NCBI RefSeq assembly: GCF_005943945.1
Contig: NZ_CP040710.1
Location: forward strand, 1,747,001-1,811,000
DNA length: 64,000 nt
Direction: 5' to 3'
Origin: Aggregatimonas sangjinii
GTDB lineage: Bacteria > Bacteroidota > Bacteroidia > Flavobacteriales > Flavobacteriaceae
The notes beneath the pieces were generated by a model, which did no database searches, was not told where the DNA came from, and was given only the letters and a program-made list of their open reading frames with translations. Of this stretch, positions 18,801 to 26,339 are shown in pieces. Every line of letters begins with the position of its first letter. The stretch's first letter is position 1. The position numbers and the translations under genes are program-made.

Positions 18801-21171
18801 AATGGCCACCCTAAAGTATGCCATGTTCATGCGGGATAATTATACGCTGCCAAAGGCAAAGAAATTTGCCAAGGGCATTTCCTTTATCCTTATCGGCATT
18901 GGTTTTGGAAAGCTGCCGATAGAAGCCTCCATTCGTGGGATTTTAATTGGGGTCACCAATGCCAATAACTATATCAAGAAAACCGGTGAAGGCCTGCGAT
19001 TGATCAAGGAAGTCGAATTCGTAAATTATTACGAATCCATAACCAGCTTGGCCTATTGGAGCATTAACAGGATGACAAAATCAGATCACCGTTTGGCCAT
19101 CGATCTACAACCAGGCGTGGTCAAAAAAATAGGCGCCAAAAAGAAACAACTTTTAAAAGACAGTCAGGAAAACTGGTGGCACGATTTTGATATCAGCGCC
19201 ATCAAAGAACCTTTTGATACCGATAATCCCAGTTATCGTCCCAAAACTATTGGTTTCTCCTACAACTCTTCGGGGGGGTATGCCAGTGTACAACGGGAAC
19301 AGGTTTTTATTTCAATGGACGATATCAATATCCTATTGGAACAAATGGCGTCGACTTCCAAACGGGACAAACGGCTGTCAAAAGCCTTGTTCGAGCTTAT
19401 GATTCCCAACGAATTCAAAGATATTCTTAGAAATCAGAACAATGTGCTAATCAAGCTGGACAAGGAAGCGGCACAGATTCCGTGGGAAATGTTTTATGAT
19501 TCCGCTGCGGATGAGACACCCGTATCGGTGAACTCCGGTTTTGTGCGTCAGTTGATCTCCGATGACCACGAAACACTTACCATGACCGCTATTGGCAACA
19601 ATAATGCGTTGGTCATAGGGGATCCGCTCTATAAAAACGATAATTTACCGCAGCTGCCCGCTGCAGAGGAGGAAGGTGTTCGACTGGCGAACAAACTTTC
19701 GGTACATAAATATGCAGTAGATTCCTTGATTCATGGTACCACTGCGGCCATAATGGAAGAATTGTTCACGGGCAGGTATAAAATACTTCATTTTGCGGGT
19801 CACGGTATTTATGATTTCGAAAAAGGCAAGGCCGGGGTGGCCATCGGCAACGGTATTTGTATCGATGCCGCCAAAATAAAGCAATTGGGCTATGTGCCGG
19901 AATTCGTTTTTATTAATTGCTGCTTTTCCGGCGTCATCAACCGCGATGATGATATTTACTCAAGGGAAAGGTATCGCCTTGCAGCCAATGTGGGGACCCA
20001 ACTTATCGAAATGGGCGTAAAGGCTATTGTGATTTCGGGTTGGGCGGTCGATGACGGAGCGGCAAAAACCTTCTCCGATACGTTCTATGACAAAATGCTT
20101 GAGGGCTACCGCTTCGGTAACGCCGTACAGGTAGCGCGAAAGGCTTGTTTCGACAAACACGGCAATACGAATACTTGGGGTGCTTATCAATGTTACGGTA
20201 GCCAATATTACCAGTTTAAAGACAGTACAAAGCAGCGCAAAAAGGATTACGAATATGTCGTGGCCTCACAGGTGTATACCGATTTGGACAACCTCTTCGT
20301 TTCCATTCGCTACAAAAGAAGAACCCGGGAGCGGACCCAGAAAAAATTGAACGATATCATTGAAGGTGCGGAACGGGCAAAACTATTGGATTCCAATATT
20401 TTAGAAAAAGAAGCACTTATCTACGATGAAATGGGCCTTTTTGACATTGCCTTGTACAAGTTCGAGGAATTGTTCGGCTCCTCTGACGGGGACTTTTCCA
20501 TAAAGGCCTTAGAACGTTTTTGCATTATCAAGAGTTATAAGCTCGAAAAGGATATGCTGGATGCCGATATGGAAAAAATCCGAAACCTCATTCTCATCGG
20601 TAAGAATTCAAGTCGATTGAACATCGTGGGCAATGCCTATAAATTGGCTTCCGAACATCTGTCGAAAAAGGATAAAATCGACTTTCTGGAATTGGCTTGG
20701 GGTTACTATTATGATGCTTTGGTCGCCAGCGCCGATCAGCATGATGGGGACTGTCTTGATGCATTTTCAAATGTGGTACTAATAGGACATCTGCTAGAAA
20801 AACTCGGGGAGCATACGCTGCTACATCGCTTACGAAAAATACCGGAACTCGAAGACCTTGATGATGTTGTAGCGTACCTAAACGGGAAAAGTAAAGAACT
20901 CGAAGATTGCGACGAAACGGAGCAGGACATCTCTATTTTAATCGGTATGGCGGAAGTCGATACCTGTCTGTTATTGCTGTCGGACGAAAAATTGGATGAC
21001 GTCAAGGAAAAAGTGATTCTAAGGTTCAAGAATATTTTTCGAATGTTTCATAGCCCAAAATATCTACTGATGGAAGAAAAGCAAATCGATTTTCTCTTAT
21101 CAATGAATTTGGGGAAAACTCAAAAAGAAGCCCTAATCGAAATTCAGGAGGCGTTGAAAAAAATGCTATAA
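15868..21171 (+). CDS. Giant protein: two alpha/beta-hydrolase domains, CHAT protease domain, helical tail
   Basis: 1767 residues, with no signal peptide or membrane helix at the start. The first alpha/beta-hydrolase has an oxyanion-type LVHGT (172-176) and nucleophile elbow SHSRGG (Ser241). The second resembles PGAP1/LCAT-like lipases, with LVPGIMGS at 511-518 and AHSMGGL (Ser612). A glycine-rich middle (about 900-1080) is unassigned. A CHAT domain follows, with its His in HFAGHG (His1312) and Cys in INCCFSG (Cys1352), matching the caspase/separase His-Cys dyad. The last 320 residues are helical and TPR-like. It follows hcp copy 2. It could be a T6SS cargo enzyme or an intracellular conflict (defence) protein; no immunity gene is obvious. 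Domain calls are firm, the biological role is not. Confidence 0.85.
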   Translation: MKELQVYGEKQKEGSENRLPQGIYTEFEHIATVALSSTRSKSLQQKFKVAEDSVIVLHFQDGSEWIGHPDDVQEIYGNTDELRSGVSESFVFDANVGTSDTTRGVLQRILIKSMSMLRLKPAKDLVKITGKELAQGYDNRVQPTPGLYHIDKNFNLKPTAGNLETLEPYLLLVHGTLSTAKEAFGQLQTGGKAIWDELFELYGGQMLALEHKTLSVNPIQNAIDFLEQCATGIQIDIISHSRGGLVADILAMCDSRNTVIGFSAIQLGIVKEKDKVSHALMLEINALARLKRITVGKVVRIAAPSSGTTILSKRVDHFFNLMLNAVSLALGPASPLYTLAKSFLLELIKLKADPEVMAGLNSMVPDSLFQKALNTPGNVVVSDLYTISGDAEVGGFNLNSLKVLLANLFYGTANDLVVDTGRMLHGVPRLNGVFNFLSQDERTNHFNYFGNENTCQAIMQALNATEKEPAISYQKEIEAAGERGVVLDLFSLKGVHYSEAHVSGTRNIVILVPGIMGSTLTRNSDPQWVEMSEINKGGIAKNLSIKATNVSAEGVIEKYYDDFAKYLSKDYDVVTFPYDWRKPLKEAATKFKKVLESTCGHPGREVHIIAHSMGGLVTRQIMIDHPDTWDNFKSNSDNKFVMLGTPWLGSHLIMEVLTGHSSRVKQLAMIDFKNDREDLLKVFWKFPGVLQLLPIGEDTEFAQVKFWNALKKEAKIGRMPDASSNSDELGAFKEYRKQVRDFLGSLTQEDFENVYYVCGKAEQTVFGYRLKDRIFSKSKRLEYLATSHGDGSVTWETGIPKALNPSNLYYANTTHGDLSVEKQVFEGVSEILKFKKTAKLGTKPPLHRGGERISVVNEFAEPATNPTGVINALFGNEKATAPVAEEIAVTVVNGDLKIASYPVMVGHFYKDIIFGAEKALDSYLDHRLSQRRDIGYYPGGIGESEVFFNLNTNPHGAIVCGLGSTNRLTPFLLSKTVEMATLKYAMFMRDNYTLPKAKKFAKGISFILIGIGFGKLPIEASIRGILIGVTNANNYIKKTGEGLRLIKEVEFVNYYESITSLAYWSINRMTKSDHRLAIDLQPGVVKKIGAKKKQLLKDSQENWWHDFDISAIKEPFDTDNPSYRPKTIGFSYNSSGGYASVQREQVFISMDDINILLEQMASTSKRDKRLSKALFELMIPNEFKDILRNQNNVLIKLDKEAAQIPWEMFYDSAADETPVSVNSGFVRQLISDDHETLTMTAIGNNNALVIGDPLYKNDNLPQLPAAEEEGVRLANKLSVHKYAVDSLIHGTTAAIMEELFTGRYKILHFAGHGIYDFEKGKAGVAIGNGICIDAAKIKQLGYVPEFVFINCCFSGVINRDDDIYSRERYRLAANVGTQLIEMGVKAIVISGWAVDDGAAKTFSDTFYDKMLEGYRFGNAVQVARKACFDKHGNTNTWGAYQCYGSQYYQFKDSTKQRKKDYEYVVASQVYTDLDNLFVSIRYKRRTRERTQKKLNDIIEGAERAKLLDSNILEKEALIYDEMGLFDIALYKFEELFGSSDGDFSIKALERFCIIKSYKLEKDMLDADMEKIRNLILIGKNSSRLNIVGNAYKLASEHLSKKDKIDFLELAWGYYYDALVASADQHDGDCLDAFSNVVLIGHLLEKLGEHTLLHRLRKIPELEDLDDVVAYLNGKSKELEDCDETEQDISILIGMAEVDTCLLLLSDEKLDDVKEKVILRFKNIFRMFHSPKYLLMEEKQIDFLLSMNLGKTQKEALIEIQEALKKML

Positions 21172-21579
21172 TTCGAACGGGTGGTTCTTTCCGGAAGCAA
21201 ACAAAACACCATTTTATAGAAGTTTAAATTACTATGTATCAATGCCTTTAATAGGGTCAAATCAAAGCCAGAGATGAACTTGAATATCAGACTATGTACA
21301 GGAAAAAATGGGGTCGGAAATGTGCGTCGTAAGTATTGGAAAGAATAAGAAAAATCCAAGTATTCTGGAATAGCATCAATAACAGAAGGGACGTCAGCGT
21401 AATTAAGTAATACTACCAGCCAAATCATCATGCGAGCCGACCTTTCTGCCTACCGCCTTCATGGTACACGTCCATAGTCTGCCTTTGTACTTTCCAATCC
21501 CTGATAAGGAATACGCTTTTATGAATTTGGTTTCAGAAAGTCCCATAGGTTACCTAATTTTAAGTATCAAATTTAGAAA
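21172..21579. other. 408-bp intergenic region
   Basis: No gene, RNA or clear hairpin is supported. A 95-codon leftward frame at 21144-21431 overlaps the end of the CHAT gene and does not look like a protein. Confidence 0.45.
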
Positions 21580-22356
21580 ATGAAGATACAAGGATTTAGT
21601 AAAAGCAATAGTAGTACACGATTATGGTTTCTACCGGTTAGACGAAGTATTTGTCTTTTCACCTTGCTTATGGTAATGCCTCTTTTATACCAATGTCAAG
21701 GGCAGACTTCCGAAACAAGCGAGTTGTACACGTATAAAAAAGGAGACCCCAACGGGATTGGAAAGTGGTATATGGGTCGCGAAATCGCCCATGTCATGGG
21801 CTTTCAAGGAATGGGCTGGTTGGAACGCCCTGAACGGGAAAAAGAAGAGAACACTGCTACCTTATTGCAGCACATGAATATAAGTTCCTATGATACTATC
21901 GCCGATGTGGGTGCCGGATCGGGATACCATGTATTTAAAATGGCAGCCCTTGCGGATAAGGGATTGATTTATGCGGTGGATATTCAAGAGGAAATGCTTG
22001 CGGCCATTCAACAAAAAATGAACGAAACCGAGCTGCAAAATATCAAAACCGTAAAAGGAACCGAAAAAAGTGTCGCGCTTCCCGAAAATTCGGTGGATAA
22101 GATATTAATGGTCGATGTATACCATGAATTCAACTTTCCGGTCGAAATGATCGCTTCAATGAAAAAAGCCCTGCGCGCCGATGGTAAAATCTATTTGGTC
22201 GAATACCGGGGAGAAGATGCCGAAGTACCCATCAAAAAACTGCATAAAATGACTGAAAGTCAAGCAGTAAAGGAAATGGAAGCCGCGGGTATGAAATTGG
22301 AACGGAATTTCACCAAACTACCTTGGCAACACTGTATGGTGTTTATCAAAGAATAG
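21580..22356 (+). CDS. Exported class I SAM-dependent methyltransferase-like protein
   Basis: 258 residues. A Rossmann methyltransferase domain occupies residues 95-258: motif I IADVGAGSGYHVFK, motif II IYAVDIQEEM and motif IV ILMVDVYHEF. It is preceded by a basic then hydrophobic stretch (RRSICLFTLLMVMPLLYQC, about 25-43) that looks like a signal sequence. The Cys could be lipidated, but Gln before it is unusual for a lipobox, so plain secretion is equally possible. A segment unique to this group (GKWYMGREIAHVMGFQG) precedes the fold. An exported methyltransferase is odd because SAM is cytoplasmic; the protein may bind another ligand or the hydrophobic stretch may be a membrane anchor. No operon partner is seen. 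Confidence 0.75.
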   Translation: MKIQGFSKSNSSTRLWFLPVRRSICLFTLLMVMPLLYQCQGQTSETSELYTYKKGDPNGIGKWYMGREIAHVMGFQGMGWLERPEREKEENTATLLQHMNISSYDTIADVGAGSGYHVFKMAALADKGLIYAVDIQEEMLAAIQQKMNETELQNIKTVKGTEKSVALPENSVDKILMVDVYHEFNFPVEMIASMKKALRADGKIYLVEYRGEDAEVPIKKLHKMTESQAVKEMEAAGMKLERNFTKLPWQHCMVFIKE

Positions 22357-22408
22357 ACCGGCCGTACTTCATGAAAGGATGTCAGGTGATATAATCTATA
22401 CTCTTTTC

Positions 22409-22459
22409 TACCGCCAGTTTCCTCCAGAAGTGTCCGCCTGTGGCGGAAAGTAGTGGTAA
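22409..22459. repeat. Imperfect repeat with internal hairpin, copy A
   Basis: Bases 22409-22422 and 22445-22458 are imperfect inverted arms (TACCGCCAGTTTCC against the reverse of GGAAAGTAGTGGTA). The right part, 22431-22459, matches 23041-23069 at 24 of 29 bases in direct orientation. It lies between the methyltransferase and the DksA-like gene, and may also act as a shared terminator for these convergent genes. Confidence 0.6.
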
Positions 22460-22498
22460 GGTGGCTAACGGGAGCCCGGAAATATAAAAACTTCGAGT

Positions 22499-22858
22499 TT
22501 ATTTTCGCAGGATATCGAACCTTGCTGTGGGCATAGCTTTTAAGCGCGCTTCTTGAATTAGCTTGCCAGAACGGTCACAAACACCGTAGGTCTTATTGTC
22601 AATTCGAGTCAATGCACTTTTAAGTTCCCTTGATTTTCGCTGAAGGCTTTGTATACGTCGTTTATCCTTGGCTTGTTCTTGGAAATGTTTGCTACTCGCA
22701 TTGTAGTCGATATTGCTATTGGCTAGGCGCTGTCTTTGCTCTTTTCGATTGCTTTTTAGGGTATCAAGTTCTTCAATGGTTTTCTTTAATTGAGCATCCA
22801 GAATGGCTTTAAATTCTTTCAGTTTTGCGGGACTATATTGGGTGGAATTATCGGACAT
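22499..22858 (-). CDS. DksA/TraR-like protein lacking the zinc-finger cysteines
   Basis: 119 residues. An N-terminal coiled coil (about 1-85) is followed by the DksA-type block ALTRIDNKTYGVCDRSGKLI, then EARLKAMPTARFDI, the hallmark 'YG.C..tG..I...RL.a.P.a' of this family. DksA family proteins insert the coiled coil into the RNA polymerase secondary channel. Canonical members have four cysteines for zinc; here only one (in GVCDRSG) remains, and the acidic coiled-coil tip is not obvious. The gene stands alone. It may still regulate transcription, but activity cannot be assumed. Function is inferred from family resemblance. Confidence 0.7.
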   Translation of the reverse strand: MSDNSTQYSPAKLKEFKAILDAQLKKTIEELDTLKSNRKEQRQRLANSNIDYNASSKHFQEQAKDKRRIQSLQRKSRELKSALTRIDNKTYGVCDRSGKLIQEARLKAMPTARFDILRK

Positions 22859-23226
22859 GTGACTTTGTTAAGAATTAGAATTTACGTTTTGCTTTGATCA
22901 AAAGTAAGCGTATTCGGTCTAATTTATATGGATTCTATAAATAGTTTCATTTTTGACCTTGACCATCAGAAGCGCATATCTTAGGAAATCAATCTATTTC
23001 TTTAAAAGCAAGTCCCAATGCTGTGGCCACTAGTTGCACCTGTCTGCCTGTGGAGGAAACTAGCGGTAGCGGGAATTATGCGATTACCTCTCTGCGGCAG
23101 GCAGGTTCTTAACGGAACGAGCATGATGCTCGCGCTAGTGGGGTGCTTTCTTTAGCCGCCACTTGTTACAAACTAGGGGTAGCGTGGGCTTTAGTCAAAA
23201 ACCAGTGCGAGCGGAGGGCTAATAGG
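22859..23226. other. 368-bp repeat-bearing boundary region
   Basis: No gene is supported. It contains repeat copy B, a 13-bp perfect palindrome GAGCATGATGCTC near 23118-23131, and GC-rich patches (TCTGCGGCAGGCAGG) unlike the AT-rich genes that follow. It reads like a boundary of inserted DNA. Confidence 0.5.
23041..23069. repeat. Imperfect repeat, copy B
   Basis: It matches 22431-22459 at 24 of 29 positions. Its segment 23051-23068 is also an inverted copy of 22409-22426 with 17 of 18 matches. It sits on the left flank of the AT-rich cluster at 23227-26339. Confidence 0.6.
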
Positions 23227-24012
23227 TTAAAATTGTTCATCAGAATCAAATTCTGCATTAAGAAAGGCTTTCATATCTTTTACAAACTCTTCCTGCATAT
23301 GAAAGTCAATGTATTGCTCTATTTTTAAAATATTTGAATGTAATTGCGAAGTATTAAATTTTTCCATCCTTCTTTCATAATGAGCAAAATCATTTCCAAG
23401 CTTAAATGTTGTCTTTATTTTTTTACATAATGATTTGATTTCTTTAAGTTGTGGCTTTATTACTCCGAATTTGGTGTGCTGTTTTACTTCGAATTCACCA
23501 TTATTTATTTCATAAAAGTATGTTATTAACCTTCCTATTGTATTATTTAAAACCTTTTCCTCAAACGATGGCAAAAGAAATAGAAAGTAATCCTTTATAA
23601 GAATTTCAAGTGCTTTTCGAAAAATCATTCCAGAACTGTCCTCAAATCCAATGTTTTTAATAATAATAGCTTCTTCAAGAATTTTATAATACCGTCTACT
23701 TAGCTTTTTAATATTGTCTTTTTCTTGCAGAATACTGGGATAATCCTTTTTTATTAAATCGAACCACAAAGAGAGGCGATGTTTTAAGGATGCGAAATCT
23801 TTAAAGACAACAGATACTGTATTATTAAAAGTAGACTGGAAATAGTCTAGTTCAAAGTTCTTGCCACTTCTTTTAATGGTTGCAATTATAAATTCAAATT
23901 TGGGATGTTTTATACTAATTCCTACATTTTTTTCTATGGTCAATCTTAGATCTACTTCTTTAGAGATTAAGAGTTCAAGAATTTCCGATTTTTCCCTTTG
24001 ATTCAGAATCAT
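23227..24012 (-). CDS. DUF4145-like protein
   Basis: 261 residues, strongly AT-rich in codon use compared with genes outside the cluster. The C-terminal half has the DUF4145 pattern: SSGMIFRKALEILIKDYF (residues 126-143) and later LGNDFAHYERR, the 'G..aaH' signature. DUF4145 domains are helical, often join restriction or other defence genes, and may be HEPN-related. The N-terminal half (about 1-110) is unassigned. It is the last gene of a leftward cluster, 82 bp after the small cysteine-rich gene. Defence is suggested by context only. Confidence 0.6.
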   Translation of the reverse strand: MILNQREKSEILELLISKEVDLRLTIEKNVGISIKHPKFEFIIATIKRSGKNFELDYFQSTFNNTVSVVFKDFASLKHRLSLWFDLIKKDYPSILQEKDNIKKLSRRYYKILEEAIIIKNIGFEDSSGMIFRKALEILIKDYFLFLLPSFEEKVLNNTIGRLITYFYEINNGEFEVKQHTKFGVIKPQLKEIKSLCKKIKTTFKLGNDFAHYERRMEKFNTSQLHSNILKIEQYIDFHMQEEFVKDMKAFLNAEFDSDEQF

Positions 24013-24094
24013 ATTTGTGTTAAATACAAAATTATAAGATGTATTAGAAGCTATTTTAAAAGTTAAAAATCTTCAGTTATGAATTGGCGTCAGA

Positions 24095-24274
24095 TTATTC
24101 TACTCCCGAGCCACCACAACATGAACATGGACTTCCGGAGACATGTGTCATATGCTTTCGCAAGTTACCTATTGATTCATTTATACTGCTGTCCCAATTT
24201 TTAGAGTTATCACTAGTTGTTTTTAATTCCAATACTAGTTTTTTTAATTGAAAGTTAATCTCAGACTTGTCCAT
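24095..24274 (-). CDS. Small 59-residue protein with C-terminal cysteine cluster
   Basis: A complete frame from ATG at 24274 to TAA at 24095, beginning MDKSEINFQLKKLVLELK and ending SGSPCSCCGGSGVE. It starts 3 bp after the stop of the upstream membrane-protein gene, which argues for a real co-transcribed gene. The N-terminal 40 residues are amphipathic and helical. The only cysteines are the CxCC cluster followed by GG near the end, which suggests metal binding or modification. I do not recognise a family. It could be a small regulatory or effector subunit of the neighbouring putative defence system. Confidence 0.6.
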   Translation of the reverse strand: MDKSEINFQLKKLVLELKTTSDNSKNWDSSINESIGNLRKHMTHVSGSPCSCCGGSGVE

Positions 24275-24277
24275 AAT

Positions 24278-24739
24278 TTAAACTTTTGTGGTTAATACTT
24301 GACTTAATAAAGCTTCATCCATCAGACGATAAGCTTTTTTTATATCTTCAGAGATACAATCCTTACAACTTTTGCCTTTTCCAGGAAGCTTTGTATCAAT
24401 ACAAATTAACTGGTCGTATAATTCTTTGTAGGCCTGCCAGTAGGATTGATATAGTATTGACTTTTCAATCACATCATGATTCCATAAAGATGCTGTTAAT
24501 GATAAGGCGTTTATTGCTTTGACTACATGTGAAGTTATTAAATTGTTTGGGTCAATATCATGAATATCTGCCCATGCCATATGCAACGCAATTACGCCCT
24601 GACGCTTGGCAATTTTCTTATTTGTTGAAGTTGCCCTTTCCGCAATCGCGTTGGATTTCTTTGATTCTCCAATTGCATAAACGCTAGCTATTACCGCACC
24701 TATGGAAAAGATTAACGTCCAAGTCTCTAGATTTGTCAT
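24278..24739 (-). CDS. Uncharacterised protein with N-terminal membrane helix
   Basis: 153 residues. One membrane helix at residues 6-23 (TWTLIFSIGAVIASVYAIGE) is followed by a cytoplasmic helical domain with the conserved-looking AWADIHDIDPNNL and a late CKDCISEDIKKAYRL. No catalytic motif is visible and I do not recognise the family. The arrangement of membrane helix plus helical domain resembles small subunits found beside ATPases in phage-defence loci. It lies 328 bp downstream of the ATPase and 3 bp upstream of the 59-residue gene, so it is probably part of one leftward unit. Confidence 0.6.
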   Translation of the reverse strand: MTNLETWTLIFSIGAVIASVYAIGESKKSNAIAERATSTNKKIAKRQGVIALHMAWADIHDIDPNNLITSHVVKAINALSLTASLWNHDVIEKSILYQSYWQAYKELYDQLICIDTKLPGKGKSCKDCISEDIKKAYRLMDEALLSQVLTTKV

Positions 24740-25067
24740 TATGCGAAAATAGTCCTAATCCTACATTTAAGAAATCAAATCTTATTGGTATTGTTAACAA
24801 TTAGAGTTGATAATGCCACTTTAGCTTGCATAAGTGCTACGCTTGTAACCATATAGATTTTTTATCAATTCCAGTTTCTTCATATTGTTGCGAGCATGAA
24901 CAGGATGCACGTCCTATTGGGGAAAAACTACCTCTAGCTGGAGTTATTACAATATTTTGTTCTTAAATAATTATATTCAAGTAGCTGCTCGAGGTTTAAT
25001 TTACTTGAAATAACAACAATTATAAGCGCTTTTTAGTACCGCCTTTGCCTTCCGATAGAAAGTGATT
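24740..25067. other. 328-bp gap inside the AT-rich cluster
   Basis: No complete gene. A leftward stretch of 42 codons without a start (24962 to 24837) reads GRASCSCSQQYEETG in its middle, echoing the cysteine cluster of the 59-residue protein. It could be a decayed small gene, but this is speculative. Confidence 0.4.
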
Positions 25068-26339
25068 TTATTCAATTCCCCATCGAAGATAAAAAGCAAA
25101 AAACGGATCAGTAATATGTAGAACCCTCTCTTCTTTATCCCAATCTATGACAGGCGTTGATGACTCGTCTGAGGCGGCTATTTCAGACATTTTATCTAAT
25201 ACTCTTGTTACCTCATGGGCTTGTGGTTGCGCTAGCGAACTGACATCTCTTATCGCATTCCTTAATGTTTCATATTCGATTGTTTCTAATCCTGGGCGTA
25301 TTTGAGAAAGCGCATGAAGAACCAATCCATATATATCTGTTGTTGAACCATTACTCAATTGCCTCTGGACTCTGTCCGCTCTTTGTCTAGGACCTTTACT
25401 TAGTTTGTCAAAAATAACCTTACCTGTATATTCAGCGACACTCTTAAATAATGTTTTTTCATCAATAGAATTTATGGCAATTTTGTCTTCTAAGGTTTCT
25501 TTTACATTGTGGATATTACAAATTTCGCGACAAAATTCTTGCATTAAATGTGGACTTCCAATGGCTTCTGAAGCGAGTTTTCGAATAATAGAATCCGACA
25601 AATCAATATTAAGAATAGGAAATCCTGCTGCTGGGATTTCAATTAATTCCTCTACTTTCCATGGCGGAACTGCTATGGTCTCAATTCTTCCAGTCATTTC
25701 ACGCTCAACTTTCACTGCGTCTAATCTTCGATGCGGTATTGCTATGAAAATAACGGGTAGACCATCAAAAATTAGGGATTTAACAGCTCTAACTAGCTGG
25801 CCTTGTTGTTCCCGTGGTAAATAATGAAAGTCATCAATTATAAGAGGTCTTTTGCTTTCCCTTAGTGCTTGCAAAGCTATTGTTTTAGGATTACCTTTTC
25901 TACTTACCGCACTGGCCTTACTATTCTTAGATGCTAGTGATGCAGAAGCCTCACCTTTTAACTTAAAAAGTAGTAATTGACTTTCTGCACCTCCTTTAAT
26001 TCCACCTTGAGTGGTACTGTCTTTAGATTGTGTTTTCGTTTTATCAACGAAAACATTGAGCTGTCCAACTATATCTAGCCAAAAATCCTGTTCTGACGAA
26101 AATGAACCACCATCAAACCAGATTGTCTCCGTTTTCGGAAATATCTTATTTGTCAATACTGTTTTTCCTGACTTTGTTGAACCGGTCATCATAACGAGTT
26201 TACACAAGAAATCTTTAGCTTCTTCTAAAGAACCTTCTAGCTTCAAATTTTTGCGAGGATTATATGTGAAAGTTGGCTGCCCTCCAGGAATAAAAACTTG
26301 GCGTGCTCTATACTTTTGTTTTTTACTAAATATTCTCAT
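25068..26339 (-). CDS. AAA/STAND-type ATPase
   Basis: 423 residues. Walker A GSTKSGKT is at 53-60 and Walker B PLIIDDFH at 165-172, with Asp-Asp rather than Asp-Glu. A Ser/Lys/Gly-rich low-complexity insert lies between them (about 101-150). The sensor region VIFIAIPHRR follows, then a winged-helix-like C-terminus ending in ITDPFFAFYLRWGIE, the ending typical of AAA ATPases with a DUF234-like tail. It is AT-rich like its downstream neighbours. Such stand-alone ATPases are common in defence islands, where they sense or power an effector. Substrate and partner are unknown. Confidence 0.75.
   Translation of the reverse strand: MRIFSKKQKYRARQVFIPGGQPTFTYNPRKNLKLEGSLEEAKDFLCKLVMMTGSTKSGKTVLTNKIFPKTETIWFDGGSFSSEQDFWLDIVGQLNVFVDKTKTQSKDSTTQGGIKGGAESQLLLFKLKGEASASLASKNSKASAVSRKGNPKTIALQALRESKRPLIIDDFHYLPREQQGQLVRAVKSLIFDGLPVIFIAIPHRRLDAVKVEREMTGRIETIAVPPWKVEELIEIPAAGFPILNIDLSDSIIRKLASEAIGSPHLMQEFCREICNIHNVKETLEDKIAINSIDEKTLFKSVAEYTGKVIFDKLSKGPRQRADRVQRQLSNGSTTDIYGLVLHALSQIRPGLETIEYETLRNAIRDVSSLAQPQAHEVTRVLDKMSEIAASDESSTPVIDWDKEERVLHITDPFFAFYLRWGIE

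Noticed and set aside
21144-21431. 95-codon leftward frame after the CHAT gene as an immunity gene
   Set aside because: It overlaps the CHAT coding end and lacks the pattern of a real protein; naming it immunity would be guesswork.
24095-24274. RiPP precursor peptide with GG leader and Cys core
   Set aside because: No maturation enzyme or peptidase/ABC exporter gene is nearby; kept as a small cysteine-rich protein.
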